Assembly (NCBI RefSeq): GCF_035083965.1
Contig: NC_089732.1
Span: forward strand, 4,727,383-4,791,382
DNA length: 64,000 nucleotides
Source of the DNA: Branchiostoma lanceolatum
Taxonomy: Eukaryota; Chordata; Leptocardii; Amphioxiformes; Branchiostomatidae
Direction: 5' to 3'
Shown here: piece by piece, positions 23,982 through 35,100 of the stretch
Position numbering within the stretch: the stretch's first letter is position 1
How the letters are laid out: each line of letters begins with the position of its first letter
Notes under the pieces: generated by a model
Seen by the model: only the letters and a program-made list of their open reading frames with translations
The model's database searches: none
Told to the model about the DNA's origin: nothing
Translations under genes and position numbers: made by a program

Positions 23982-26900
23982 TTAAATGGCACGTAGTTCC
24001 ACTGTGAGCTTTCTCGGCTTGTTTTCGTTCTGCTCTCTCAACTCCCGGAGGACGTCATCGTTTCTGTAGCAACAACAGTTACAATGTAGTCAGTTATCCA
24101 CTTGTAAAAATACCTGTGCGTTTCTGCAAACAAGGGGTTTTGGCTCTCCAACCATCTTTATCTCTGAATCCAAACGTTAGTTTGAACCTTTATGAGAAGC
24201 AGATTGGTCTGCATGGCGCTTTTGTAAGGCCCACTTTCCACTAGACCACGATTGCCGAGTGACCGTTAAGCGACCAAAATTGGATTTGTGTGACCCTTGA
24301 TTTTATAATTGGAAGATGATGCACAAGAAGCATGATTTAAACAACAACAAAAACGGCGCAAAATGTAAAAAAATTGTTCTTTGTCTATGAAATCTTATGA
24401 ACAATCTGTCAAATATTTGGTTGCTCAGCAGTTGCTCAGTGGACCCAGCCTGTAGTGGAAAGAGTGTGTAAAGAAACCAAACCGATTGAAATTTCATTTA
24501 CATGTAGTTTGATTTACGGTATGTTCAATTTAACATACCAATTGTTCAATTTCACATCTATCTATTGATCTTTATCAATAATTTAATCTATTGTCACTGC
24601 ATTTTGCTATTAACTTTGCACCAATTCATTATGATATTTATATTGTCATCGTTTAATGTCAATAAACCATCCGTTCTTTGTTTTGATTTTGTTTGAACCT
24701 TTGCTTATTTTCGAGAAGCTCAAATCGGCCTGCAGATTGCTTTTTACTGAGGTCATGAGGGAAGAAGTAAGGGGTCAGACAAAATATATTACATACTATA
24801 CAATTTACATGACTTAAGCCCTAATAAATCTACAAACATAACATATCCTTTTTCTTTAAATTTTGATGTCTGAAACTTACTGCAGTTTGGTGTCGTTGTG
24901 GCTGATGTGGATGTTGGGGACCGGCTTAAGCAGTCTTATCGCCATTCTCTTCTTCAGCCCCTCCACTGTGTCATCTGCTGGGAGTCTCATCCTGACAAGG
25001 TGGAAAGAATGTTACTGTAATTCACTTCATCTTCACAGAAGCAAAAGTTCACGGTGTAAGGAAAATGGGCATTTTCATTGAACTTTAACTTAAAGGCATC
25101 CAGAGCATCTTATGAGGCCAGAAACTTGAGTAAAAAAATTCCAATTTCTAGTCATTCCTACACAGAGTAAGTTTCAATTACACTATACCATTACATATCG
25201 ACATTAAAGGAGAAAAGATACGATGTCGTTGTGTGGTGAGAACTGATAGAAAATCCAAGCCCTAATAGACTTATCCTGACCGTCCATCACAATTAGCGGT
25301 TCGACCAATGAGAGAGTGACTGCATGTACGTCAAATATTTGCATTTTTATGTTTTAATTTTGCATTTCTACGTTTTGACGGAGGTGAGCGAGCTATGGTA
25401 TCGGTCTATTTACACTAAGCGCGTGAAACTAAAAGATCATGTGAAGAAATATTGAACAGGGAAGTGCTGAACTGTTAGAAGTGGCACATACCTCATAAAG
25501 TCCTGGTTCTCTGAGGAAGCGTCGTCCAAACTGTCTATGTCATAGTCATCATCGTCATCGTTCTCCGTCAAATTGTCAGCATCATCTGGAAATAATAACA
25601 GAAACATAACAGTAAACTGATTCCACCATGATCATGGTTTGTTTGTTTTTTAAGCATATTGAAGTTTTATGGGAGGGGGAGGATGATGCAATAGTTTGTA
25701 AGAAAAAATTTTTTAACTTGAAATGTAAATCAATGTGAAGTTGTGAATGGTAATTGGCAGGTTGCTGAATCAATGAGTGTCAAGGACTTAACGTAATTCG
25801 TAATGCACTCATAACCCCCATTCAGACCCCCATCTCAGGATAGTGACTTTGTTTTCAACTTAACAAAATTCGGCCTTTATAACATGTTTAAAGAGTCCAT
25901 CTTACAGACATCTTTCTGCAATATGCCGTAGAATTAAACAGCTTTGAATACACATTAGTCTATTCAAAATATACATGACATGTAAATGTATATACAGTCA
26001 GCATGGCCAGATCTAGAATGTGCTGAATACTATAAACTTATGTCTTAATGCTGAGCAGATTTGCATGATATCTGTTTTTCCTTAACCCTTTGTTTATTGC
26101 TACAGGGAAGACAAAGGTTTACTGTAAGATAGAGGTTTGCCAGTTTAGGTCAAAGAATTTTTCATGGGTAATTCAACTGTCTATTTCCTTTGGAGACATT
26201 CCTTTTTAGTTTTCTCTACCTCTACATTTTCCCTCTGCCTGTCAGCTTTTTCAGATGGAACAGAGCTCCATGTAAAAGCACCAAAAGGTTTGATGTGATG
26301 AAATTAAGTGGGCACCAGAGGCATGCTCCCTCGGAAAATTCTTAACCCTCTTGAATGCTTTCTCTCGCATTTTGTGGGACAAATCTCACTTAAGTTTTAT
26401 CTTAATTTTGTCAGCGGTTTGTTGCACCACTGACAACCATGTAAGCAATTTTTGTTACACACAGTTAAGGTCACAAGGTGGTCACATGGTTACGGTTGTT
26501 GACTCAGAATCTAAAGGTTCTGCGTTCGAATCCCTACCAGGCCCCAATGTTGTGCCCTTATGAGAAAGGCGCTTTTCCTCACTCGGCTCAGGTGTTAATG
26601 AGTACATAGCTTCAAGTTAGGGACATCGTCTAGGATGTGACGAAAAGTCGAAGGTCCCGTGTTTGAGGAGAGCCACACCTCGAGTGCGATAAAGAACCCA
26701 CCACACCTAATGAAAAGAGTAGGGATCCTTCCCGGTGTGAGTGGATTAAAACTTACAGCCCACAGTACAGCTAGTGCACTTACTGTGCAAAACTGGTAAG
26801 TTACACCTAAAGGCAGTTTACAAGTTATGCAAAACAAACAAAGTATCGGTAGGTAAAGACAGCCCTGCTACTACGTGACACAAAAAACATCTTAATCACT

Positions 26901-29900
26901 CACCCTGGTCGACAAACGTCAGCTCAAAGTAGGCATGACTGGGGTTCCTGTACTCCTGCGGCCACTGGTATCCCTTGCCCTGCGGTTTCTGGCCTTGGCG
27001 CTGCAGCCCTGGGTCCTTCGCGTTCTTCCCGATGCCATAGACATAGAACAGTTTCTTCCCACGCGCCCTCGGAGGTCCCCGGCAAATGTGCTGCAACTTG
27101 AAGGCATCCTTGGGGTCCAGAATAGCATCTAAAATAAGAAACAGGTATCAGAACCTTAGTGGTTGAAGAAAAAACAGCTCACAAACTTATAATTCTTAGC
27201 CTGAGTACCATCAAGGAGGTTAAAGAATAGAAATATATATTTTAACCTCCTTGGTACCATCCTCCATAGTTACATGTACGTCTTCCCTGTGGTGTGCAAG
27301 CAATGAGGGTGAGTGGTAACTAAGGAGGATGGTACCTAGGCTATAAATAAGGTTGTCAGACTAACATTAACATATCCTTCAGCAAATAAAAGCACCTTAA
27401 ATAGAGATGAAGATGTAATGTCTCCAAGTAGAATGACTTGAGAATAACTTTACTTCTTTGTGTTATACAGAAACAAACAAACATTCACACATGCAAACAC
27501 ACACACACAACACATACACATACACGCACACACACACACATACACATACACGCACACACACACACACACACGAATACAAACACACACCATACACACATAC
27601 GGACAGACACACTCCTTTGAGTGAGGTAACAAGACAGAGACATACATCTGCTCTCAAAGTACTAATAAACACATGAATCTGAAGCTGACCTTCACTGTAG
27701 TCCTTAAACTGTGGGTGATAGAAGTAGCCCTCCTTTAGCCGCTTGACCGGTTTGCTGGCTGAGCTGCCAGAGGGAAGACCGCTGTCTGCACTTGTGCCGT
27801 TGTGCGGTCGTCGATATCGCACGCTTCCGTGTCCAAGATCCACCAGTTTGGGGTTGTCAATCAAAATCGTCTGATGGAAAAAACAGCAAACGGTTACGAA
27901 TCAGCTTACACTATGCAAAATAGACAGAGTGGGCTAGCCTACCGGTAAATGCCAGCCTTGTTAGCATTTTCCACACCTGCTAAATACTATGTCTGGCTTT
28001 CAAGCTTTGTAAATCAGCTAACAGACCCAGAATCAAGCAGTCATGGGTTCGTTTCCCGCCAAGACGTTGTGTTCTTGGGATGAATTAATCGAACACACAG
28101 GCACTTAACGTGACTTTTTTTACTCCACCCAGGTGTAAAAATAGGTACCTGACTTCATTTAGGGGGGTAAAAAAGGCAGTGGAAGGACAGGAATGGACTT
28201 CGCCTTCCAATACCGTGCTTAAGGGGGCACCCCCTAGTTTATTTTGGGTCTCAATTCGAGTTTGCACACCCCCAAGTCTAGCGACCGTCTCTTCCAGGAA
28301 ATACTTCTGAGCCAAAACAACTGTGAATGGCAATGAAGGATATCCCTCTAGCTACAAGAAAACCCGAGTTTCGGTTTCTTCAACCTTTGTAATTTTAGTA
28401 AATATAAGAGGGAAAAAGTATTTTTCTGTCAAAAATGAGGCGCAAAATTTGGCATTTTCCTGTGGAACTAAACACATCACAAAATTTTTTGACACGAAAA
28501 TGACTGTTAGTGTCAGAAAGAGAAAACTCAAAGGTATAATCAAGCCCATTATAAAAAAATTCCTACCACTGTGATTTTCACAATAACCCGACGCGCGAGG
28601 TAATGCAACACGGCCTAAAGAACGCAACAAAGGTCAATCTGGGTCAAAGGGGCAGTTTACCTTCAACGCGTATGGATATCCGGAAGTAAGACTCGGATCG
28701 AAACGCAATTTCCACCCAAAACACACCGATTCATGCGCTTTTCAGCCATGTTAGTATTTAATGTCAGTTCGAAGCACATTTTGAGAAATGTGATCTCAAA
28801 CCCAGACCCTCGAAACCCTTTTATCCCTTTTTTGTCGCGGACTACCATGGACCACTGTCGCGGAAGAACTGGTGCGTGCACCGTTAAGACACTGTGGTCA
28901 CTTATATGCAATCTACTGTAACCCTATGGTATCAAAAAGTGAGGCATAGCAACACCGCCCACAGTACGAATGAAAAGTGAAATCTTTGGCAAACAGGCGG
29001 ATCACTTTCAATGCAGTAAGTAAGTAAGTAAGACCCGGGCCCAAAATCAATCGTCAATAAAAATGCATCAATTCTTACGCTTTTCAGCCATGTTAGTACT
29101 ATATCTAGCCATCTAGGGTCATTTCGCAGCAGATCATGAGAAATCTGAACTCAAACCTGGACTCTCAAAACCCTTTTGTTGCTTTTTTGCCACGCACTAC
29201 CACGGACCTGTTGTGGAAGAATTAGTCCGTTATGACCTAAATGAAAAGTGACTGCAAGTCGACTTGAGCTTCTTGTAAATAACAAAGACTCATACAGACT
29301 ACAATTTACACAGTTGCCTTTGTTTAACTTATGGGATCGGCCACAATCATTAATCTTGCCAATGTCATCACTTTCAACTGATAACAAAAATATTTTTTCT
29401 GAAAAACTTTAACTTTGAAGTCCACGTTTTAGCGTCATGTACGTGATACATCATCACACAGTGAGCCAGGTTGGCAGCTTATACTTTGTCTAACCAGTAT
29501 GGGATCCATATACTAAGAAAGACAAAGATAAATTGGAGAGGGTACAGAACCAAGCAGCCAGATTCTGCACGAACAACTACGTCAGGGGTGCTAGTGTCAC
29601 CAAAATGAAAACAGATCTGCAGTGGATGTCACTCGAGGAGAGAAGGAAAATGTCCAGACTATGTAATCTCCAAGCAGATCCACGCCGGGCGCGAAAATCG
29701 TAGTAATATGCTAGCCAGAGAAGGTCCAGTCAGCCAGAGAGGGTTCATCAGCTGATGAACCCTCTCTGGCTGACTGGACCTTCTCTGGCTAGCATACTAC
29801 GATTTTCGCGCCCGGCGTGGATCTGCTTGGAGATTACAGACTATGCATGATGTACAAAATGACTAATAAATTGGTGGACGTACCAACTAATAAGTATCTA

Positions 29901-31452
29901 ATACCAGCTCAGAAAAGGACAAGAAATAGCCATGCCTTTAAGTATCAGACTTTTCAACCTAGGATTGATGTGTTTAAAAATTCCTATTTTCCTAGAACGA
30001 TCGTAGAGTGGAACTCGTTACAACCAAGTACAGTGGAAGCATCCTCATTAGATAGCTTTAAACAATGCATGCAGTTAGATATGCGAAGGTTAGACGTGAC
30101 AGGTCGTTCGGTGTAATATAACCAGCTGCTGCCGCGCCGCGTGCCTGCGAAGCTGGTGTGTTACGCCGAATGGCGGTTATACCGGCTATATAGATACAGA
30201 TACAGATACAGATAACCAAAGAGGTTATATAGACAGACATTTGTGTTTTCCAAGAAGTCCCCATAATGTAGCTGATGTTTAGATGAAGAAAGAAGAAACA
30301 CTTGACAGTTTATAAATCTCTTTCAGCTTTGAAAGACTGATGTAAGCAGACCACACACCAAGGAGACTGATTTTGCAACAGAAACATATATATGACTGGC
30401 ATTTTCTTCGTCTTTTTTTTCATCTTTCTTTTTGTACTGCACAGCTCTCCTGTACTGTAGTAACTCACACTGCAGAGGTTGCTGAACTTCACTGAATCTG
30501 TACCTTGTGTCATGTCATCTTTTCAGGCACGCTTTTGTGCCCAAGCCACATATACAAAGCTACATGTTGTGTAAAGTTACACCAAGGAGGTTTAAATCAA
30601 ACCTCCTTGGTTACATGTGTCTTGTTTTTATACCCTCATCATTTAGATTGACCAAGGAGGTTAAAACCTCCTTGGAGTCTCTGACCCAGAGAGTTTGGCA
30701 AGTCTGAATACGAATGATCGGTCTGTTACAGGCATATGGAAGCCTTTCTAGAGCTTTCTAGATGAGGCATCCGGGCAAATGTGTATAATTAAGGAGGCTT
30801 AAAAGTAAAGATCTCCTTGGTATAATACAGTCAATTTACCTGACGTGTACATGTCATTGGTGACCACTTCTACATAAGGACCACCTGATCATTGTGACCA
30901 CTTTTTGGTGGTCCCTTAGACAATTTTTACCATTGGCATCTGTCTGTATAGTATATATATAGTGGCCACTAGCAGTGGCGACTGTTGGAGGGCTTGTTTT
31001 ACTTGCAGTCTTATACATTAGCCCGCTGTATAAGACTGCAAGTAAAACAAGCCCTCCAACAGTCGCCGCGGCTAAGTGGCCACCTGTCCACATAGACCAG
31101 ATTTTATCTGTCCTTGGTCCCCTGAGTGGCCTTTTTGGGCAAGTTAGGCTGCATGTAAATGTAATATCATATACTTGACGACTGAAAGGTGCATTGTATG
31201 ATGAACTATGCAAAATGCATGCAAAATGTTCAACGAACAATCTGATGAAGCATACATCTTGCAACTCACGTCGTCATGGAAACGTGACGCTAAAAATTTC
31301 CCCACCCCGGAAACGAAGCCCCCCTCCCCCAAACTCTGACTTTTATAACTTTGCCTCGCACAAACCTGGTTAGTTTTCTTCCCCTGTTGTTCTGCGTACT
31401 CCACACGCGGACTGAGGGGCATCCCCTCTGCGGTACTCGCACCCGTACCCAT
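23982..31452 (-). CDS. Unrecognised 259-aa protein with ubiquitin-like C-terminus
   Basis: I do not recognise this gene. Six exons join in phase: 31452-31366, 27870-27690, 27128-26904, 25585-25492, 24991-24881 and 24063-23982 (TAA stop), giving 260 codons including stop. The N-terminus MGTGASTAEG has Gly at position 2 and small residues after it, a possible N-myristoylation site. The middle is basic and aromatic (KEGYFYHPQFKDYSE, GKKLFYVYGIGK, SHAYFELTFVDQ). An acidic stretch (TENDDDDDYDIDSLDD) follows. The last ~65 residues, RMRLPADDTVEGLKKRMAIR to RKLTVELRAI, look like a degenerate ubiquitin-like fold, the kind found at the end of tubulin-cofactor-E-like proteins. There is no membrane segment or signal peptide, so it is probably cytosolic. 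Intron 1 (3.5 kb) is loaded with transposons. It is divergent from the gene at 32182. Confidence 0.85.
26465..26800 (+). mobile_element. tRNA-derived SINE, family C (probable)
   Basis: GGTCACATGGTTACGGTTG (box A-like), then TTCTGCGTTCGAATCCCTAC (box B) some 45 bp later, looks like a tRNA head. About 250 bp of unrelated tail follows with CTCACTCGGCTCAGGTG and TAGGGATCCTTCCCGGTGTG. Only one clear copy is in the window. Confidence 0.6.
27490..27605. repeat. Imperfect (CA)n microsatellite
   Basis: CA-rich run with TACACA and CACGCA interruptions, about 85 bp from the donor of exon 2 of the 259-aa gene. Confidence 0.95.
28020..28325 (+). mobile_element. tRNA-derived SINE, family B, copy 1
   Basis: The head GTCATGGGTTCGTTTCCCGC is box B-like. 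The tail has GGCACTTAACGTGA, CCCAGGTGTAAAAATAGGTA and AAAGGCAGTGGAAGGA. These match GGTGTAAAAACGGGTC and AAAAGGCAGTGGAAGGAGAG at 38420-38470 and the reverse copy at 33405. Confidence 0.7.
28705..29230. repeat. Two diverged direct copies (~180 bp)
   Basis: CGCTTTTCAGCCATGTTAGTA, GAGAAATGTGATCTCAAACC, CTCGAAACCCTTTT and GACTACCATGGACC at 28735-28860 recur as CTTTTCAGCCATGTTAGTAC, TGAGAAATCTGAACTCAAAC, CTCAAAACCCTTTTG and CACTACCACGGACC at 29080-29210. The copies lie in intron 1 of the 259-aa gene. No coding sense. Confidence 0.75.
29475..30215 (+). mobile_element. 5'-truncated CR1/L2-like non-LTR retrotransposon (C-terminal ORF2 and 3' UTR)
   Basis: From 29500 the frame reads WDPYTKKDKDKLERVQNQAA, then TDLQWMSLEERRKMSRLC up to 29663. 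After a foldback insertion it resumes MMYKMTNKLVDVP, RTRNSHAFKYQTFQPRIDVF and FPRTIVEWNSLQPST. This order (WDPYT, VQ.RAARF, L.W..L..RR, FPRTI..WN) is typical of the region after reverse transcriptase in CR1/L2/Rex-type ORF2. The 3' UTR ends in a GATACA microsatellite. It lacks the reverse transcriptase core and is dead. It lies in intron 1 of the 259-aa gene, on the opposite strand. Confidence 0.9.
29664..29836. mobile_element. 173-bp foldback element nested in the retrotransposon, 9-bp target duplication
   Basis: The element is almost one hairpin: TAATCTCCAAGCAGATCCAC at the left and its complement GTGGATCTGCTTGGAGATTA at the right, arms of about 85 bp differing by a 3-base indel. CAGACTATG flanks it on both sides (29655-29663 and 29837-29845). 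Removing element plus one repeat restores the host reading frame. The 9-bp duplication suggests a MULE-like element. Confidence 0.92.
30582..30675. repeat. Two adjacent palindromes built on CCAAGGAGGTT / AACCTCCTTGG
   Basis: CCAAGGAGGTTTAAA with its complement ends at 30610, and CCAAGGAGGTTAAAACCTCC with CTTGG ends at 30675. Related palindromes occur at 27205-27255, with half-sites near 20075 and 30785. Perfect symmetry with an AT centre suggests tiny palindromic transposons or recurrent regulatory palindromes. Confidence 0.8.
30845..31145. repeat. Dispersed repeat 'GACCACCTCTACATAAGGACCA', copy split by a foldback
   Basis: GGTGACCACTTCTACATAAG, GGTGGTCCCTTAGA and, after the foldback, CACCTGTCCACATAGACCAG and TTGGGCAAG match 42478-42650 in the same order. 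A third partial copy is at 49975-50085. The family is made of short GGACCAC/GTGGTCC inverted motifs. Confidence 0.75.
30970..31074. mobile_element. 105-bp foldback element with perfect 40-bp arms and 9-bp target duplication
   Basis: Arms 30977-31016 and 31028-31067 are exact reverse complements (GGCGACTGTTGGAGGGCTTG at the start). The outer ends TAGCAGTG and CGCGGCTA are imperfectly complementary. AGTGGCCAC flanks at 30961-30969 and 31075-31083. It is inserted inside the dispersed repeat listed above. Confidence 0.9.
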
Positions 31453-31633
31453 CTTCGGGTATGTACAGATCTTTAATGACAGGAAAAATACACCAAAACT
31501 TTCTCTAGCTACGACATTTTTCTACGGAAATAGCTAGTCACGTGATTATGAGATCTAATCATGCCTGAGTCTTAGTCTCGCGAGGATACACGAGACTTCG
31601 CGAGACTGACACCTGTTGAGTACTGAGTATTAG

Positions 31634-31862
31634 TACTGTAAACGCCTTGAAAGTTCGCGGGGATTTAATTTTGCGGTAGGGAGAAAAAGGAGTGTTCGCG
31701 ATGGTTTTAAGTTCGTGGTTGAAACAATGGGGCAGTCGGGCAGAAGACAGAACAAACATTTTCGCGGTGGCTTTAAGTTCGCGGTAAAGAGTTCACCGCT
31801 AAAACCACCGCGAACACTAACGTTAGCGTTAAACCACTGCGAAAACTTCGACATTTACAGTA
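31634..31862. mobile_element. MITE 'TACTGTAAATGC', copy near the divergent promoters
   Basis: It starts TACTGTAAACGCCTTGAAAG and ends CTTCGACATTTACAGTA. The interior GTTCGCGGGGATTTAATTTT and AAACCACCGCGAACAC match the copy at 23698. It lies about 225 bp upstream of a candidate promoter at 32088 and could contribute CG-rich promoter sequence. Confidence 0.87.
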
Positions 31863-32047
31863 TTTGTCTATAATTTGAGTTGATAAAACAAAACCATATA
31901 AGTCCGTCAAAATATCATCCTCAATAAACATTAAGTAACACGAACGTGTCGATGCAAGCGAAAAATTGTCCCAATTTGGAACACGTATCCAAGCAGCGGA
32001 GGCTACATGACGTTAATGGGACAGCGTTGAACGTCATTTCTAATCGA

Positions 32048-32095
32048 ACCAATTGGCAAACTATACTTGTTGCGTCTCGAAAAGGGATATTTAAA
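32048..32095 (+). promoter_or_regulatory. Candidate core promoter of the propeptide-like gene
   Basis: TATTTAAA at 32088-32095 is a TATA-like box. CCAAT is at 32049-32053. The pyrimidine-rich CTCTCCTCTCCTTCTCTCTG at 32124-32143 could be an initiator region, with the start codon at 32182. Inferred from spacing only. Confidence 0.5.
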
Positions 32096-32181
32096 GGGTG
32101 AGCGTTCGGCCAAGCTTGCAGTTCTCTCCTCTCCTTCTCTCTGGTTCTGACTATCTTTCGTCGAGCGTGAGAGGCAGAAAT

Positions 32182-35100
32182 ATGACAGCTGCGGTGCTCT
32201 TTGCAATCTTGGTGCTTCATTCCCCCAACTTCAGTGTCGGTGTTGTGGGTTTCGTCATACCACAACAGTTTTTCAAGAATGTCGCGAATGAAGAGTCGCC
32301 TACGGCCCCAACTACGGACGAAGAGGACAACTTAGAGTCACCTCTCAATCGCATCTGCGCTTCGCTACCGTCTGCTAAGAACGGGCGGGAAAACAGAGAG
32401 GAGAAACAGGGCATCAACACGTTCATGTTGTCTTTCTTCTGCCAGCAGAAAAGTGGATCTGACGTGCAGGTGTTGGCGGTTCCGTGCAACGGTTCGAAGA
32501 GTCAGGTAAGTGCAGTTTTTATTGCTTGCGTAATGTGTGTGTACAGGTAAGTGTAGTTTTTATTCCTTGCGTAATGTGTTTGCGCAGGTAAGTGTAGTTG
32601 TGTATTTTTGGTGTGCTTGTGTAATGTGTGTTTGTGTGTTTGTGCGTTTGTGTGCGTGTGTGTGTGTGTGTGCGCGCGCGTGCGAGCGCGCGCGTGTGTA
32701 TGTGTGTGTTCGTGCGTGCGTGCGTGCGTGAAATTTTTGATCGAGAATCACTATTCACAGAAACGCTTTGATAGATAATGATCGCTAGTAAGAAAGACAG
32801 AAAGAATAGTTATCATTCAAGATCAACTCAGCCATATCTAGACAAAGAAGAATTCCCGACTGGCATCTTTTCTGTCAATTGAGTACGCGGTGCCATTCCG
32901 AATTTATTCTGTTGTAGATACATGGTAGATAATCGTAGACTAAACAATACGCTGAATAATTATCAACCTTTTCTTGTCATCATCATAACTGCAATTGCAC
33001 ACGATAAAAACACACTTTTGATGTCGAAGGTCATCTATTGGAAAACAAACAATTGGCTAGACAGCTCATGTCTATTCAAACGATGTCTTACTTGGGGCCA
33101 CCCAACTACATTACAACTAGACACGTTTTGACAATGTCTTCGGCTCCCAGCCGAAATAACAAATATATGCAACGCCGCCACCACTGCTGAGTCCACAATA
33201 TCCACATCTATCTCACGTCTCCTCTTCAACTATCAATGGTAAGCTCATCAAGAGGTTGAACAAGCCCTTGAACTTCTTCTAGAAGCTCCTTCAGACAAGC
33301 GATGCTGTCAATCATGTTGAACGGAACTGCCAAACGGTTGTGTTTTTTTTACTTCGCTTTTTGACAGGTAGGACGACGTGGCACTGCACTCAAATTTTTC
33401 ATAACTTATTTTAACAGTGCCACGTACACAGAACGATATACCCAATTTACACCTGGGTGGAGTGAGGAAAGTCGTGTAAAGTGCCTTTCCCAAGGACACA
33501 ACATCGGTGGCGTCAGGGGAATTCGAACTCAGGACCACTTGGCTCTGGGCCGAACACCCTGCCGTTACGCCACACGACCCCACAAACGGTTGAAGCAGGT
33601 GATCACACAAGCCACAGAGTTACAAAAGGACCGCCAAGACAGGACTGCAGTGTGTAGATTTGGCTTCAAGTTCAAGCTTAAGCTCGATCGCATGTGTCAT
33701 AACAAACTTGGTGTTGGTTTGGGGCGTGACATCCGCCCGCGCGAGGCAGTTGTTCCTTTTCGGCCAATGAACTCTGGTTAGCACTTTGAAACTTGCATCA
33801 TTGAGTTTTACCAGTGCATACAAATAAGGTCTCATCGCCTGCTTTTTAGACAGCACTGGGCTAAAAACAACAACAGTAACAGCTGAATACACTACCACAA
33901 CAAGGACAATCATAATTTGTAACAATATTACCAATAGTTGATTGATGAAAAATAGTCACGCACTGTGTAAATATCTTCTCTTATGCAATGGTAGTCTGTT
34001 CCACAAACGTATGCAGTAGCACTGTAAACTTCCGTGGCTGATTCAAATCCATGTAAGCATCACACGAGTATGCGTACTTCGTAAACATTTTTCTGATGCA
34101 ATCCGTTTTTTACAGCAAACTGATCTCCAAATCCGCGGTGCCCACTTCCTGTACAACTGCCAGTTCCACTTCGCGATGACCCAGGCCGCGGTTGTCCAGC
34201 GGGGCGAGCTGATTCTGAGGCTCCCCGCAGGAGGCAGAAGCATCCCGCCGTGGCTCTTCCTGGTTCCGATACATGGGTACGATCTAGCTTCCATATTAGG
34301 CACTCTGGGCCTTTTTTGGATACAAGACGCTTTTTTTTGCTGATGACTACTTTTTGTACTGGGTCGTTTGTGCAGCCAGCCCGTAACCGGGGCAAATGGT
34401 TACGGGCTGGCTGCACAAACGACCCAATACAAAAAGAAGTCATCAGAAAAAAAAAGTGTCTTATACAAATGTATTAGTTATAAGCCAAAAAAGGCCCAGA
34501 GATCCTATTATGGAGGCTAGGTACGATCTGAAGAATCATGTATTTCATCGCGCTATCTATTTCTTACAATAACCAAGTGCTCAGCAGTTGAAATCCTTTC
34601 ATTTCGATTTTGGTTACCCTTACATTTGCCTCCTTGTACAGCGCAGTACTAGTAACAGTGCATCTCCTTGTATCATTGTGTCCAACCTACCGTTAGGCGA
34701 GTTGTACAGTATGGCACGTACAGTATTCTGTCTATCAAATGTACCCAACAATCGTAGCTGTTAACGTCTACTAACATAAGTCCAGGGTACATAATTCCGC
34801 CATCCCGAAAATATACTTCCAAACAAATCTTCAACCGAACGTCCCCCAGTATAATGTACTCCTGTTTATCTAAACTGTGCATACCTAGGAGGTGCTGCAC
34901 TAGAGATCTCTGAAACTCACGTTTTTCAAAGTGGCGGATTTATGTAACCTGGTGGGTAAATGTTAATGGAGGTTACATTTTTACCGTACGTTTAGCAAAG
35001 GCTCAGCAATCTTGCATCATTTTAGAGATAAGGAAAGATCATCACATTCCTGATCATTCTGCTATCTCCCTCCACAGTCAGATGGTCCATGCTGCGTTTA

